Positions 16,524-24,429 of a DNA stretch of 64,000 nucleotides are shown here, one piece after another. The stretch is taken from positions 551,501 through 615,500 of the forward strand of contig JACKOD010000003.1 of assembly GCA_024234505.1 (NCBI GenBank), read 5' to 3'. The stretch is from Hahellaceae bacterium (GTDB taxonomy: Bacteria > Pseudomonadota > Gammaproteobacteria > Pseudomonadales > Oleiphilaceae). The position numbers and the translations under genes are program-made. How positions within the stretch are numbered: position 1 is the stretch's first letter; each line of letters starts with the position of its first letter. The notes beneath the pieces were generated by a model. The model was given only the letters and a program-made list of their open reading frames with translations. It made no database searches and was not told where the DNA came from.

Positions 16524-16601
16524 CGGTAAGCGAAATGCAGAGCGAGCAAGGCTTGGCAGCACGTTGGTTGCTAGAAAAAAACGGGGGGCGTCTGGCAAGA
16601 C

Positions 16602-17573
16602 TTAAGCACTATTGCGCAGTTTTGCCCGGCATCGTCGCGAATGGTGTTTTTCGTAGAGTTTTTCAAAACGCGAGGCATGCTCCAGCCAGTCTCCTGCGGA
16701 CATTTCCAATCGTTGCAATATCGGCGGTAAATGTTCCGCAATCGCACCCCGTTTGTTGGGGTGAATAGCTCTGCCGGTGTAGTCCACCAGTTCCAGATAA
16801 TCTTGCAGGTCGAACAGAATGCCGAGTTGTGTTTCGTTGCGCACGCAGCCTTCAAAATGCGCCAGCGGTTTAAGTGGCAAGTCGAAGGCCATTAAAATGT
16901 TTTGCCGAATCTGTTCCTGAACTGCGGTATCCCGTTGAAAACTGGGGTGGATGCGTTCTTTTATGCTGGTATGGTCGGACTCTTCCGGTGTATTGGCCAT
17001 CGCGGCGCGAACGGGGTTGAGATCGACATAGGCCATGCAGGCGAGCAAGGACTGTTCGGTCAGCAACGCTTGCGATTTGAAGCGGGCCTCCCAGAAATGG
17101 CCGGTGCAATCGTCTTCCTTATTGGCTTCGCGAGCGATGGGCTCGTTCAGGCATTTCATAAACCAGCTCAGGCTGGTAAGGCGCTCGCGGTACAGCTTAA
17201 CCATGGTATCCAGGGTGCTTCGTTCTGATGGTAAAAGTTCTTCATTTTTCAAATACTTTTGCACCAGTGGCGGGCCTTTGAACAAGGACGTCCAACGCTG
17301 GAGAACCTCGTCGATTGGCCAGTGTTCGGCCTCGGCGGGGCAGAGTTTTAAAACGAGGTGGCAATGGTTGGACATCACCGCGTAAGCGCAGATATCGATG
17401 GCGAAAATCGAAGAAAGAATGCGGATGCGGTTTTCAATCCACTGGCGGCGGTGTTCGTAGTTTCTACCATCACGATCGACACCGCAGAGAAAGGTTCGGC
17501 GTACACAACGTGAAACCACGTGGTAGTAAGGGGTGTCGGCAACGGAGACAAGCGTTTCCCTGGCTTGAGTCAT
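16602..17573 (-). CDS. REP-associated tyrosine transposase (RAYT, Y1_Tnp family)
   Basis: The 323-residue protein belongs to the Y1 HUH transposase family that mobilises or spreads REP palindromes. The N-terminal DTPYYHVVSRCVRRTFLCG block, the metal-binding HxH in SNHCHLVL (H70, H72) and the MAYVDLNPVRA block (with Y182, a candidate nucleophile) are typical of the group. The C-terminal 110 residues are an extra domain common in the longer RAYTs. It appears full length and intact. A REP-like palindrome (17613-17646) lies just upstream of its start and another palindrome lies beyond its end. It sits between a truncated Rpn gene and a 5'-truncated toxin gene, so it may have caused one or both breaks. 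Confidence 0.9.
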   Translation of the reverse strand: MTQARETLVSVADTPYYHVVSRCVRRTFLCGVDRDGRNYEHRRQWIENRIRILSSIFAIDICAYAVMSNHCHLVLKLCPAEAEHWPIDEVLQRWTSLFKGPPLVQKYLKNEELLPSERSTLDTMVKLYRERLTSLSWFMKCLNEPIAREANKEDDCTGHFWEARFKSQALLTEQSLLACMAYVDLNPVRAAMANTPEESDHTSIKERIHPSFQRDTAVQEQIRQNILMAFDLPLKPLAHFEGCVRNETQLGILFDLQDYLELVDYTGRAIHPNKRGAIAEHLPPILQRLEMSAGDWLEHASRFEKLYEKHHSRRCRAKLRNSA

Positions 17574-17612
17574 GGCAAAATCCTATTGCGAATGAGTGGA
17601 TAGGATCTTAGT

Positions 17613-17646
17613 GACAGGCTATTGTTGTGTCAATTGAGTGCCTGTC
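17613..17646. repeat. REP-like palindrome at the 5' side of RAYT
   Basis: GACAGGC (17613-17619) pairs with GCCTGTC (17640-17646), and ATTG pairs with CAAT inside, giving an imperfect hairpin ending GTGCCTGTCCCC. This word type is often found beside RAYT genes. The GTG used as start of the next frame on the plus strand lies inside it. Confidence 0.65.
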
Positions 17647-18868
17647 CCCGAGTTTGTTTCTGGCCGTTAAGCAGCTCAAGGATCTGGGCGACCTGTTTGT
17701 GCACATGCTGAGCAGCTCCGGCAGAGCCACGCTGGAAGTTTTTACGAAGGTGGTGAGGAGTGCAAAGAGCTTTGGCAATCTGCTGGAATTGTTCAAACAA
17801 GGTCGCAAGCTGAATTGTGGTGTCGCCACACTTGATAATCTCCATGACTACCCATGGTTATTGGCGCGGACCAGTGGACTGTCACAGCTTGTCAACATCG
17901 AAACGGCCAAGGCCGAAGGAGAACTTTGTAGCCTGAAAACTATCGAAGCCATCCGGGATAAGATACTCAATAGTAGTAAATATGGTGAAAAAACGGCTAA
18001 GGTTGCGGAAGAGGTATCGGAAGTCTTAATGCGGCTAGGGAAATACAATATTGAACTCACGTCAGCTAGCATAGAGCGAATGGGAGACATTGTGGATAGA
18101 GGGCACGGTGATTTGTTCAAGCAGTTTCTGGATCAAGCGGCCGATTCGAGCAATACCGCGATGACAACCTTTGTGTTACGGGAAGTCGGTGAGAATAGTA
18201 AAGCCGTGGGACTGGGGCGCGTAATTGACGGTGACATCACCGTCATGGACAAATTGTTGGAAGAAATCAGCAATGTCCCTCTGGAGATAGCGGATGCAGG
18301 GCAGTTTTTGCGTGGGTTGACAATTCGCACTGACGCCGCGATACGCGGTGTCTACGGTGAAGCCGCGTCAATAAAAACGGTTACGGCAAAATTTGGGGCT
18401 AATCCCGATACGTCGCCGGTTCAATTGCTGCAAGTCACCGACTGGGTCAAGGTTAAACGTTTAACGCAAGAAGGAAAGACCTATGAGCAGTCCGTTCAGG
18501 GCATAGATCAGGTTTATGAAATTGGTTCTAAGGCAATGAAGAGAACCTTGTATGTTGAAAGTAAGCTGGTAGGTAAAGGGTCGATCAATGAAGCCACGCT
18601 TTATCAACAATTTGAAAAGCACATGGAAACGAAAATAAGGTCTGAGATTAACCGTAATACAGGCGAATTCACGGCCAATGCGCCGCTTATCCATTACGAA
18701 CTGCGAGGCACTGATTTCACGTCCGATAAAGTCGCCGAGATTAAGAAAAAATTTAAAGAAATATGCGAAAGACCAAACTTTGCTCGTCTCGTAAAAGCTG
18801 GGTTTGACTGTGACAAGAATATATCAATCGAGGCCTATACCGAGGCGTTACATCCGATAATAAATTAG
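17627..18868 (+). pseudogene. 5'-truncated second toxin with PD-(D/E)XK-like C-terminus
   Basis: The 413-codon frame has no proper start. Its first ~10 codons come from the REP-like flank of the RAYT gene, and the toxin part begins near LAVKQLKDLGDLF. The rest is mostly helical and ends in a domain with GIDQVYEIG...RTLYVESKLVG, where D294, E311 and K313 could form a D...ExK nuclease site. I do not recognise the domain by name, and its sequence differs from toxin 1. It is followed after 11 bases by a PQQ-propeller protein. By analogy with toxin 1 it looks like the tip of a polymorphic toxin cut off by the RAYT insertion. A domain search could change this. Confidence 0.5.
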
Positions 18869-18879
18869 AGTATCTGAAA

Positions 18880-20031
18880 ATGAATGTTGATTGGACAAAA
18901 TCATTTTTTAATGTTGGTCGTGCAAGTTCTGTACAGTTTGGTGGAATTCCTTGTTGTAAAGAAAATATATGTAGCGAAATATCCATAGATATTGCTCTGA
19001 TATGCGAGGGTGGTGTGTTGCATTTTTTTGATTTGAATGCTGCTGAATATTGTCAGTGGGATGTCGCTTCTCAAGAATATATTGCCAGAAAAAACATAGA
19101 TGTTTATGGCGCAACAATGCTTTTGTATGCTGATGGTATTGTTTTCCTTGGTGATCAAGCTCTGGATAGAAACTCTGTAGAAGTTAAATTTGATCTTACA
19201 AAGGTATTCGAAGGCAATAAATATGAACGTCGAGGCAGAATGTTTTATTGGGGGGATTCAGAACTGTCTACAGATGGCGACGCATGTTATCTAAACAACA
19301 AAATATACAGAATTATTGATTGCAACGACGTGTCAAAAGGCTTGATCGAGATTGACACACAAACCTGGCAGTTTGATAGAGTCGATTATCCCTTCCTGAC
19401 GATTGAACCTGGCGTAGACGGTTTAATTATTGGCAATACAGAACATGAAATAGGGGCTTTCAAACTGGGTGAGGGCATCCAATGGAAATACGAGGTTGAA
19501 AAAGATAGTAACTATTCCATGGAGCATGGACTTTCGTTTGCCCTATTCGATGACAGAATAATTATCACAACACGACAGGGCGACATTATTTGTCTGAATC
19601 AAAGCGATGGATCGTTGATTTGGCAATCATCGATTTCTGAGTTGATTAATTATGATTGGGTTTCTAATCCAAGCCGTCTTAGTGCGCCAACCATAAACGG
19701 CAAAGTAGCGATAATTGAGAATTTTTTAGAACGCAAAGTAGTATTTACGGTCGATTTAACTGACGGTAGGCTGCTGTGGACGCGCGATATTAATTTAATT
19801 AATGGGTGTATTGCAGGCGACCTTTTCTTTACCAGTGAAAAAAGCAAAGACACGCCGCCAATAGCATTGGATTGTTATACCGGGGAAATAGTCTGGCAAG
19901 CCGACGAGCCATTTGAAGATGCCTATCAGGTAATTGCTTCCGGCAAGTATGTCATTTATTTGAGCACTTACTTCAATGGCTACGTATTCGAATGGGAAAC
20001 CCCCTATATCTCTCCCCATCGACCCGCCTGA
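18880..20031 (+). CDS. PQQ-like beta-propeller protein, candidate immunity protein
   Basis: The 383-residue protein carries several blade-type motifs of the PQQ/BamB propeller class: GDIICLNQSDGSLIWQS, TVDLTDGRLLWTRD and ALDCYTGEIVWQAD. No signal peptide or lipobox is visible, so it is probably cytoplasmic, unlike BamB. It lies 11 bases after the toxin tip and 6 bases before a membrane protein gene on the same strand. Propeller proteins of this kind are known among immunity proteins of polymorphic toxin systems, which makes that the leading guess. Its base composition is visibly more AT-rich than the core genes, in line with transfer. Confidence 0.6.
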   Translation: MNVDWTKSFFNVGRASSVQFGGIPCCKENICSEISIDIALICEGGVLHFFDLNAAEYCQWDVASQEYIARKNIDVYGATMLLYADGIVFLGDQALDRNSVEVKFDLTKVFEGNKYERRGRMFYWGDSELSTDGDACYLNNKIYRIIDCNDVSKGLIEIDTQTWQFDRVDYPFLTIEPGVDGLIIGNTEHEIGAFKLGEGIQWKYEVEKDSNYSMEHGLSFALFDDRIIITTRQGDIICLNQSDGSLIWQSSISELINYDWVSNPSRLSAPTINGKVAIIENFLERKVVFTVDLTDGRLLWTRDINLINGCIAGDLFFTSEKSKDTPPIALDCYTGEIVWQADEPFEDAYQVIASGKYVIYLSTYFNGYVFEWETPYISPHRPA

Positions 20032-20037
20032 TTCGCT

Positions 20038-21069
20038 ATGACCACACTGGATCCCAACCGGATATTCCCTGTTTTAAAGCCCGCTCGCTGGGCTAGAGAC
20101 AGGGAACTAGCCTTACTGTCTCTTTCCCAAACGGTAGACTCCACCGGTTCCGTGGGCGTCGCGTTTGCACTGGATCAGGACAGCAACCTGACTTTTTTCC
20201 CTCCCGACGCACTGTCCAACGTTTCGGAAGCGCAATTGCGGGATAAAGCCCAGTCCAACTTGCGGCGTGAGCTGCAGGCGGCCCAATGGCATCGGCTGTC
20301 ATTTGACACGCAGGCACCAGGGTTAACCATTCTGGTGCTATCAAAGAGCTTTTATGCCGCAGAGGCTCTATTACTGGCCGATAAATTACAGGAAGCACAC
20401 CAACAATTGGCCGCTAAACGGCTGCTGGCTTGCACACCGATCAGGGGCCAGCTGAGTCTGTTGCCTTATGATCAACCCAATGAGGAATATATACGGGTGT
20501 TTATTGCCGGTTGTTTGGATCGCTACGATGCGGCGCTGACAGACGATTGCGAAGACGAGGCCCTTTGTCCGAATGTTTGGATCATCGAAGACGGGCAGGT
20601 CGTCGGCAGGCTCAAGGCGGAGCAGGTTGCTGCGTTTCGCGCTGGCCCTGGTAGTGAAAAAGCCACTGGCGACGCCAACATAAAACTCTTTTCTTATCCG
20701 CAAATCGTGGCGGGGTCCTTTCTTGGGTCAGTTCCCTGTGGTTTCATGATGCTGGGCATGAACTTTTGGCGTCTTGGTCTAACCAAACAAGTCATCAACG
20801 TCGCCCTGCTCGGCAGCCTGATTACCGCACTATTCATGTACATCGTGGTATCGCTGCCGGACACGAAATTCGATAAACTGTTTCCGCTAGCGGGTGCGTT
20901 ACTGATGGGCGGAATCGCCAGTATGCTTCAGGGACGGCAGTTAAAACAATTTCGAGCAAAGCCATACAAACGTAGTTTTTGGGCAGCACTGGCGGTCATT
21001 GCGAGTAGTTTGCTGCTGCTTTTAGTGCTGTTCGTGGCGCTGTTGTCGTTGGGAGTGATAGAAAAATAG
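20038..21069 (+). CDS. Unknown protein with four C-terminal membrane helices
   Basis: The 343-residue protein has a soluble N-terminal part (about 1-225) of no family I recognise, then four hydrophobic helices between about 230 and 340 (FLGSVPCGFMMLG, LGSLITALFMYIVV, LAGALLMGGIASML, ALAVIASSLLLLLVLF). It starts 6 bases after the propeller gene and so belongs to the same transcript as the toxin tip. It may be a second, membrane-located immunity factor or an unrelated passenger. It ends just left of the Rpn copy 3 unit. Confidence 0.55.
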   Translation: MTTLDPNRIFPVLKPARWARDRELALLSLSQTVDSTGSVGVAFALDQDSNLTFFPPDALSNVSEAQLRDKAQSNLRRELQAAQWHRLSFDTQAPGLTILVLSKSFYAAEALLLADKLQEAHQQLAAKRLLACTPIRGQLSLLPYDQPNEEYIRVFIAGCLDRYDAALTDDCEDEALCPNVWIIEDGQVVGRLKAEQVAAFRAGPGSEKATGDANIKLFSYPQIVAGSFLGSVPCGFMMLGMNFWRLGLTKQVINVALLGSLITALFMYIVVSLPDTKFDKLFPLAGALLMGGIASMLQGRQLKQFRAKPYKRSFWAALAVIASSLLLLLVLFVALLSLGVIEK

Positions 21070-21112
21070 TGCTTCAATATGAAAAATCACAATGCCTATC
21101 CCCGTTATCTTC

Positions 21113-22644
21113 TTGTACGCAACGGGGAAAATTTACTCAAAAAACTGCTCAAGACTGTCGGCATCGAAAATCCGTTCGGCCCAGGCTTCCAGTTGCGGGG
21201 CGCTGGCGTTATTGAGTTTGTCCTCGGCCCACGTTGGCTGAGGCCCGAAGCGTTTGACCAGCAGTTTCGATAATACCAGGGCTTCTCCCTCGATCTTGCC
21301 TTCGATCTTACCTTCTTCCTTCCAGTGATGGGTCCAGTCTTTTACGCGTTCGGCTAACATGGCTTCGATCTCCGTCAGATCTCGTAAACTCTCAAATTCG
21401 GTGTTGGGCATTCGCTCTGGCAGCAGGATGCGGTTGAACCACTCCTTAAAGGCCCGACGCAAGTCACTTTGTTCCGGTTGCGGCAACCAGAGTACCAGAT
21501 TGGCCAGTACCCGCGCGATCTGCTGCGGGCTTTCTGCAATTTCCGCCCGGATTAAACCGGCCACCAGATTCTCCAGGGAAGCCAGTTCGGTCTCGGTATA
21601 ACGCCCTTCATCTACCAGAAAATAGCGTTGTTCCGGCTGGTAGTTTTTCAGTGCGTCGGGCAGAGTTTGCACCAGCTCGCTGACTGACAATTTGGCCCGC
21701 CAGGGCTTGCTGCCGTTATAGAGCACAATAGGCAACACCGGCGGCAGGTGCTGTTTGTCCGGTAATTGACCGCTTTTAATCAAATCCTGATACAACAGCC
21801 CTACGTACGTCAAGATGCGCACTGCCATAAAAGGGTCAACCGTCGACTGAAATTCCAGCAACAGATAAACGTACAGCCACTGATCTTTAAATTTGACCCG
21901 CCACACCACGTCGTCGGCCCGCTCACGCAGGTCATCGCTGATATAACTGCCGTTGAGCTTTTCCAGTGTACTGAAATCCAGCTGTTCAACCCAGTCCTGT
22001 TTGACGAAACCGGTCAGCAAATCCTGCACCATGCGGGCGTGGGCGAACAGGTTCTTGTAGGAGTGGTCGTGGTCGGCCATGGGGGATCCCGGATGGAGAG
22101 GCGAAAGCGGTCATTCTAGTTGGCCAGCGAGGATACCGCAAATCACTTATGACCGGGTCGAGATTATCGCCATCAACCGTGCCACCGGATACATGGGCAG
22201 CGTCCAGACGGTGATGCAGGCTGCAGGGACGGGGGATGGACTGGGACGTGATTTGTCCTGGGCTATCGACGAAATCAAACTGCTGCCACCCAACTTAAAA
22301 ATCTGGGTCGAGCGGGACTACAAAATTCAGGAAGGACTGAAAAAAGGCGAACTCGTCAAAGATCAGATCATCGGCTACGAAGGCGCCGCCCTGTCTTCCG
22401 ATATCGGGATTGCGATCCATACGGAATGGCTCAAGCCCGACGGGACACCGTTTCCGGTGTCACCCGACACCAGTGGTGCCGATTTTGGCTACACCGGACG
22501 CCTGGCCTACCTTTCAGGAAACGAACAAGTCGCCAGTAACGAAGCCGTCGGCATCGCGCATTTTCCCATCAAACCGGGTCGCCAATTGCAGGTGTTCCAG
22601 TTACCGGGCAGCCACCTGCCGAATCAGTACTTCTATTTGCAGGT
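21113..22644. repeat. Long direct repeat, copy B (Rpn gene plus toxin 5' region)
   Basis: This is the second copy of the 1.5 kb segment at 8237-9780, in the same orientation and 12.9 kb apart. It is shorter by one 12-base KIEG unit. At the right end identity stops within the codons for FYLQV at about 22644, and unrelated sequence follows. It marks the right side of the accessory island. Confidence 0.9.
21133..22080 (-). CDS. Rpn family recombination-promoting nuclease, copy 3 (mosaic)
   Basis: The 315-residue protein is full length, with the same PD-(D/E)XK-type core (DD at 56-57, LLLEFQS at 73-79) and C-terminal DUF4351 domain as copy 1. Its N-terminal ~130 and C-terminal ~110 residues follow copy 1. 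Residues about 135-183 (VSELVQTLPDALKNYQPEQR and onward) follow copy 2, and that match is nearly exact at the DNA level over roughly 21513-21715. It is therefore a recombinant of the two. The start ATG is in the same CCATGG palindrome shared with the divergent toxin fragment. Probably active by motif content. Confidence 0.9.
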   Translation of the reverse strand: MADHDHSYKNLFAHARMVQDLLTGFVKQDWVEQLDFSTLEKLNGSYISDDLRERADDVVWRVKFKDQWLYVYLLLEFQSTVDPFMAVRILTYVGLLYQDLIKSGQLPDKQHLPPVLPIVLYNGSKPWRAKLSVSELVQTLPDALKNYQPEQRYFLVDEGRYTETELASLENLVAGLIRAEIAESPQQIARVLANLVLWLPQPEQSDLRRAFKEWFNRILLPERMPNTEFESLRDLTEIEAMLAERVKDWTHHWKEEGKIEGKIEGEALVLSKLLVKRFGPQPTWAEDKLNNASAPQLEAWAERIFDADSLEQFFE

Positions 22645-22705
22645 GGGCCCCCTGGCAGCATACTTGTCACTATTTAAAAGTTACCAGCGGGAGTCGGGTT
22701 TATGA
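22079..22705 (+). pseudogene. Truncated copy of the toxin N-terminal region
   Basis: The first 188 codons match the start of the 1587-residue toxin almost exactly, then the frame runs into unrelated sequence (GPLAAYLSLFKSYQ) and stops at 22705. All Ig, LamG-like and nuclease parts are missing. It is likely a fragment left by recombination. With the identical upstream copy it could still act as a homology arm for exchange of toxin ends. Confidence 0.85.
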
Positions 22706-22769
22706 CATCCTCCCGTTTAAACTCAGTCAATTCCGAAATTCCCCGATAACCTCTGATTTGAGGAATTTC
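22688..22769. repeat. Two inverted repeats at the right edge of the island
   Basis: CGGGAG (22688-22693) pairs with CTCCCG (22710-22715), and GAAATTCC (22735-22742) pairs with GGAATTTC (22762-22769). They lie just right of where the toxin homology ends and left of the tetR promoter region. They may be remains of a mobile element end. There is no T run that would make either a good terminator. Confidence 0.4.
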
Positions 22770-22804
22770 TATGCTGCCCTTTATGGTTTGATTTCACTAG
22801 TATG

Positions 22805-22820
22805 TTCATCAGTAGATGAA
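22805..22820. promoter_or_regulatory. Probable operator of the TetR/ABC operon
   Basis: TTCATC-AGTA-GATGAA is a perfect 6-base inverted repeat about 20 bases upstream of the tetR start, with a ribosome site (AGGAG) between. Its place and symmetry fit autorepression by the TetR-family product of the next gene. Confidence 0.6.
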
Positions 22821-22840
22821 TTTATCGTAGGAGATCTGCC

Positions 22841-23497
22841 ATGTCCCAGTCACCCGGTCGCCCCAGTGGGAGTTCGGATGCGCGAGATCGACTGATCAGC
22901 TCGGCTCGCCAGCTTTTTAGCGAACGGGGCTTTCAATCAGTCTCGACGCGTGAAATCGCTCGGGATGCCAAAGTCGATGCCGCATTAATCCGTTACTATT
23001 TCGGTGGAAAGGCGGGCCTTTTTGAGCAAATGGTGCGTGAGACGCTGGCACCAGTGCTGGCTCATTTTCGGGCGGCCTCTGCTCAGGGAGCGTCCGAGAA
23101 TTTGTCGTCTTTGATGCAGACATATTACTCCGCAGTAGGGGCTCACCCTGGTTTGCCAAAGCTGGTATTCAGAGTGCTTCATGACGGGGTCGGGTCTGAA
23201 CCGTACCGGATTTTACTTTCGGTCTTCGGTGAAATAATCCTGATGTCGAGGCGCTGGCTTTCCGAGGCCTTGGTGAATTCCGGCAATTTACGTCAGGGGG
23301 TTGATCCTGATCTTGCCCGGTTAAGTTTTGTCAGTCTGATGGTTTTTCCACTTTTGGCTCCCCCGGTACTGGTTCGGCAGTTTGGCGTAGAGGTCTCTGC
23401 AAAAGGATTAAGCGCATTGATTCCTCATCACCTGGACGTGATTCAACATGGACTGCTGCAAGCGGAAGGCGGTTCAACACAGGAGACCGGCGAATGA
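22841..23497 (+). CDS. TetR-family regulator of the adjacent ABC export operon (CecR-like)
   Basis: The 218-residue protein has an N-terminal TetR DNA-binding domain (RDRLISSARQLFSERGFQSVSTREIARDAKVD, then LIRYYFGGKAGLF) at about 14-62 and a ligand-binding C-terminal part. The gene order TetR, HlyD, ABC ATPase, ABC permease is like the E. coli cecR-ybhGFSR operon, which responds to toxic compounds, so a similar role is likely. The start ATG has a good AGGAG site. An inverted repeat upstream (22805-22820) is a candidate operator. Its stop overlaps the start of the next gene (ATGA). Confidence 0.85.
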   Translation: MSQSPGRPSGSSDARDRLISSARQLFSERGFQSVSTREIARDAKVDAALIRYYFGGKAGLFEQMVRETLAPVLAHFRAASAQGASENLSSLMQTYYSAVGAHPGLPKLVFRVLHDGVGSEPYRILLSVFGEIILMSRRWLSEALVNSGNLRQGVDPDLARLSFVSLMVFPLLAPPVLVRQFGVEVSAKGLSALIPHHLDVIQHGLLQAEGGSTQETGE

Positions 23498-24429
23498 GAG
23501 TGTTTTGTGTTTGGCTGTGCTTCTTGTTAACGGCCTGCCAGGATGAGGCTCCACGGATTTATGGTACGGTTGAGCGTGATCGGCTGACATTAACGGCTCC
23601 CGTGGGTGAGTTGATTGCTGCCACCTATGTTACCGAGGGGCAACGCGTTCAGGCGGGTGACTTGCTGTTGGAACTCGACGCCACAGCAGCACAAGCCAGA
23701 GTCGCACAGCGGCAGGGAGAATTGATCAGAGCCAGCGCGCAACTTGAAGAGATTACCAAAGGCGCCCGTGATGAGGAGTTGGCGCGCGCGCAGGCGCTGC
23801 TTACGAGTACGCAGGCAACGCTGGAGGAAGCTGCCAATCGTTATGAGCGGGTTCTTCGTTTATTCAATACCAAAGTCTTGACCGAGGCTGATCTCGACAG
23901 TGCCCGCGCGGTTAAGATTACCGCTCAGGCGGCGCGTGATCGAGCCAGTGAAAGTCTGCGCGAATTGGTTAATGGCGCACGCGGGGAGCAGGTGACACAG
24001 GCGAAGGCTGCTGTCGATATTGCCAATGCACAGTTGACGCTGGAACAAAAAGGATTGTCTGACTTGCAATTGAGAGCGGCAAGGGCAGCGGTGGTCGATA
24101 ATCTGCCCTGGCATACCGGCGACCGGGTAACCGCGGGAACTCAGCTGATAAGTCTGCTCATGGTGGAAAAGCCCTATGTACGGGTGTATCTACCTTCGCG
24201 CTATTTAACACAGGTGAAAGCGGGGTCGGTGTTGGATATCTGGGTTGATGGACAGTCAATTGCGATACCCGGTCGAGTACGCGCTATTCGCAGTCAACCC
24301 GCGTACACGCCTTATTATGCTTTAAATGAGCGAGATCGATCCCGTTTAATGTATTTATGTGACATTGAACTGCCCGAATCGAGTGAATTGCCCACGGGGC
24401 TTGCGGTAGAAGTCGGTATGCCAAAATGA
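23494..24429 (+). CDS. HlyD/YbhG-type membrane fusion lipoprotein
   Basis: The 311-residue periplasmic adaptor links an ABC exporter to the outer membrane. It starts MRVFCVWLCFLLTACQDE, where LLTAC is a lipobox, so it is likely a lipoprotein. A biotinyl-lipoyl half motif (TYVTEGQRVQAGDLLLELD), a long alpha-helical hairpin at about 70-200 and the second lipoyl half (HTGDRVTAGTQLISLL) follow in the usual order. It overlaps tetR upstream and the ATPase downstream by 4 bases each, so all are translated from one mRNA. YbhG of E. coli is the closest kind I can name. Confidence 0.85.
   Translation: MRVFCVWLCFLLTACQDEAPRIYGTVERDRLTLTAPVGELIAATYVTEGQRVQAGDLLLELDATAAQARVAQRQGELIRASAQLEEITKGARDEELARAQALLTSTQATLEEAANRYERVLRLFNTKVLTEADLDSARAVKITAQAARDRASESLRELVNGARGEQVTQAKAAVDIANAQLTLEQKGLSDLQLRAARAAVVDNLPWHTGDRVTAGTQLISLLMVEKPYVRVYLPSRYLTQVKAGSVLDIWVDGQSIAIPGRVRAIRSQPAYTPYYALNERDRSRLMYLCDIELPESSELPTGLAVEVGMPK

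Noticed and set aside
22645..22840. Second copy of the tRNA-Ser 3' end as right attachment site of the island
   Set aside because: No stretch matching GGTTCGAATCC or GCCCACCGCCA is present in this region, so phage-type integration is not supported.
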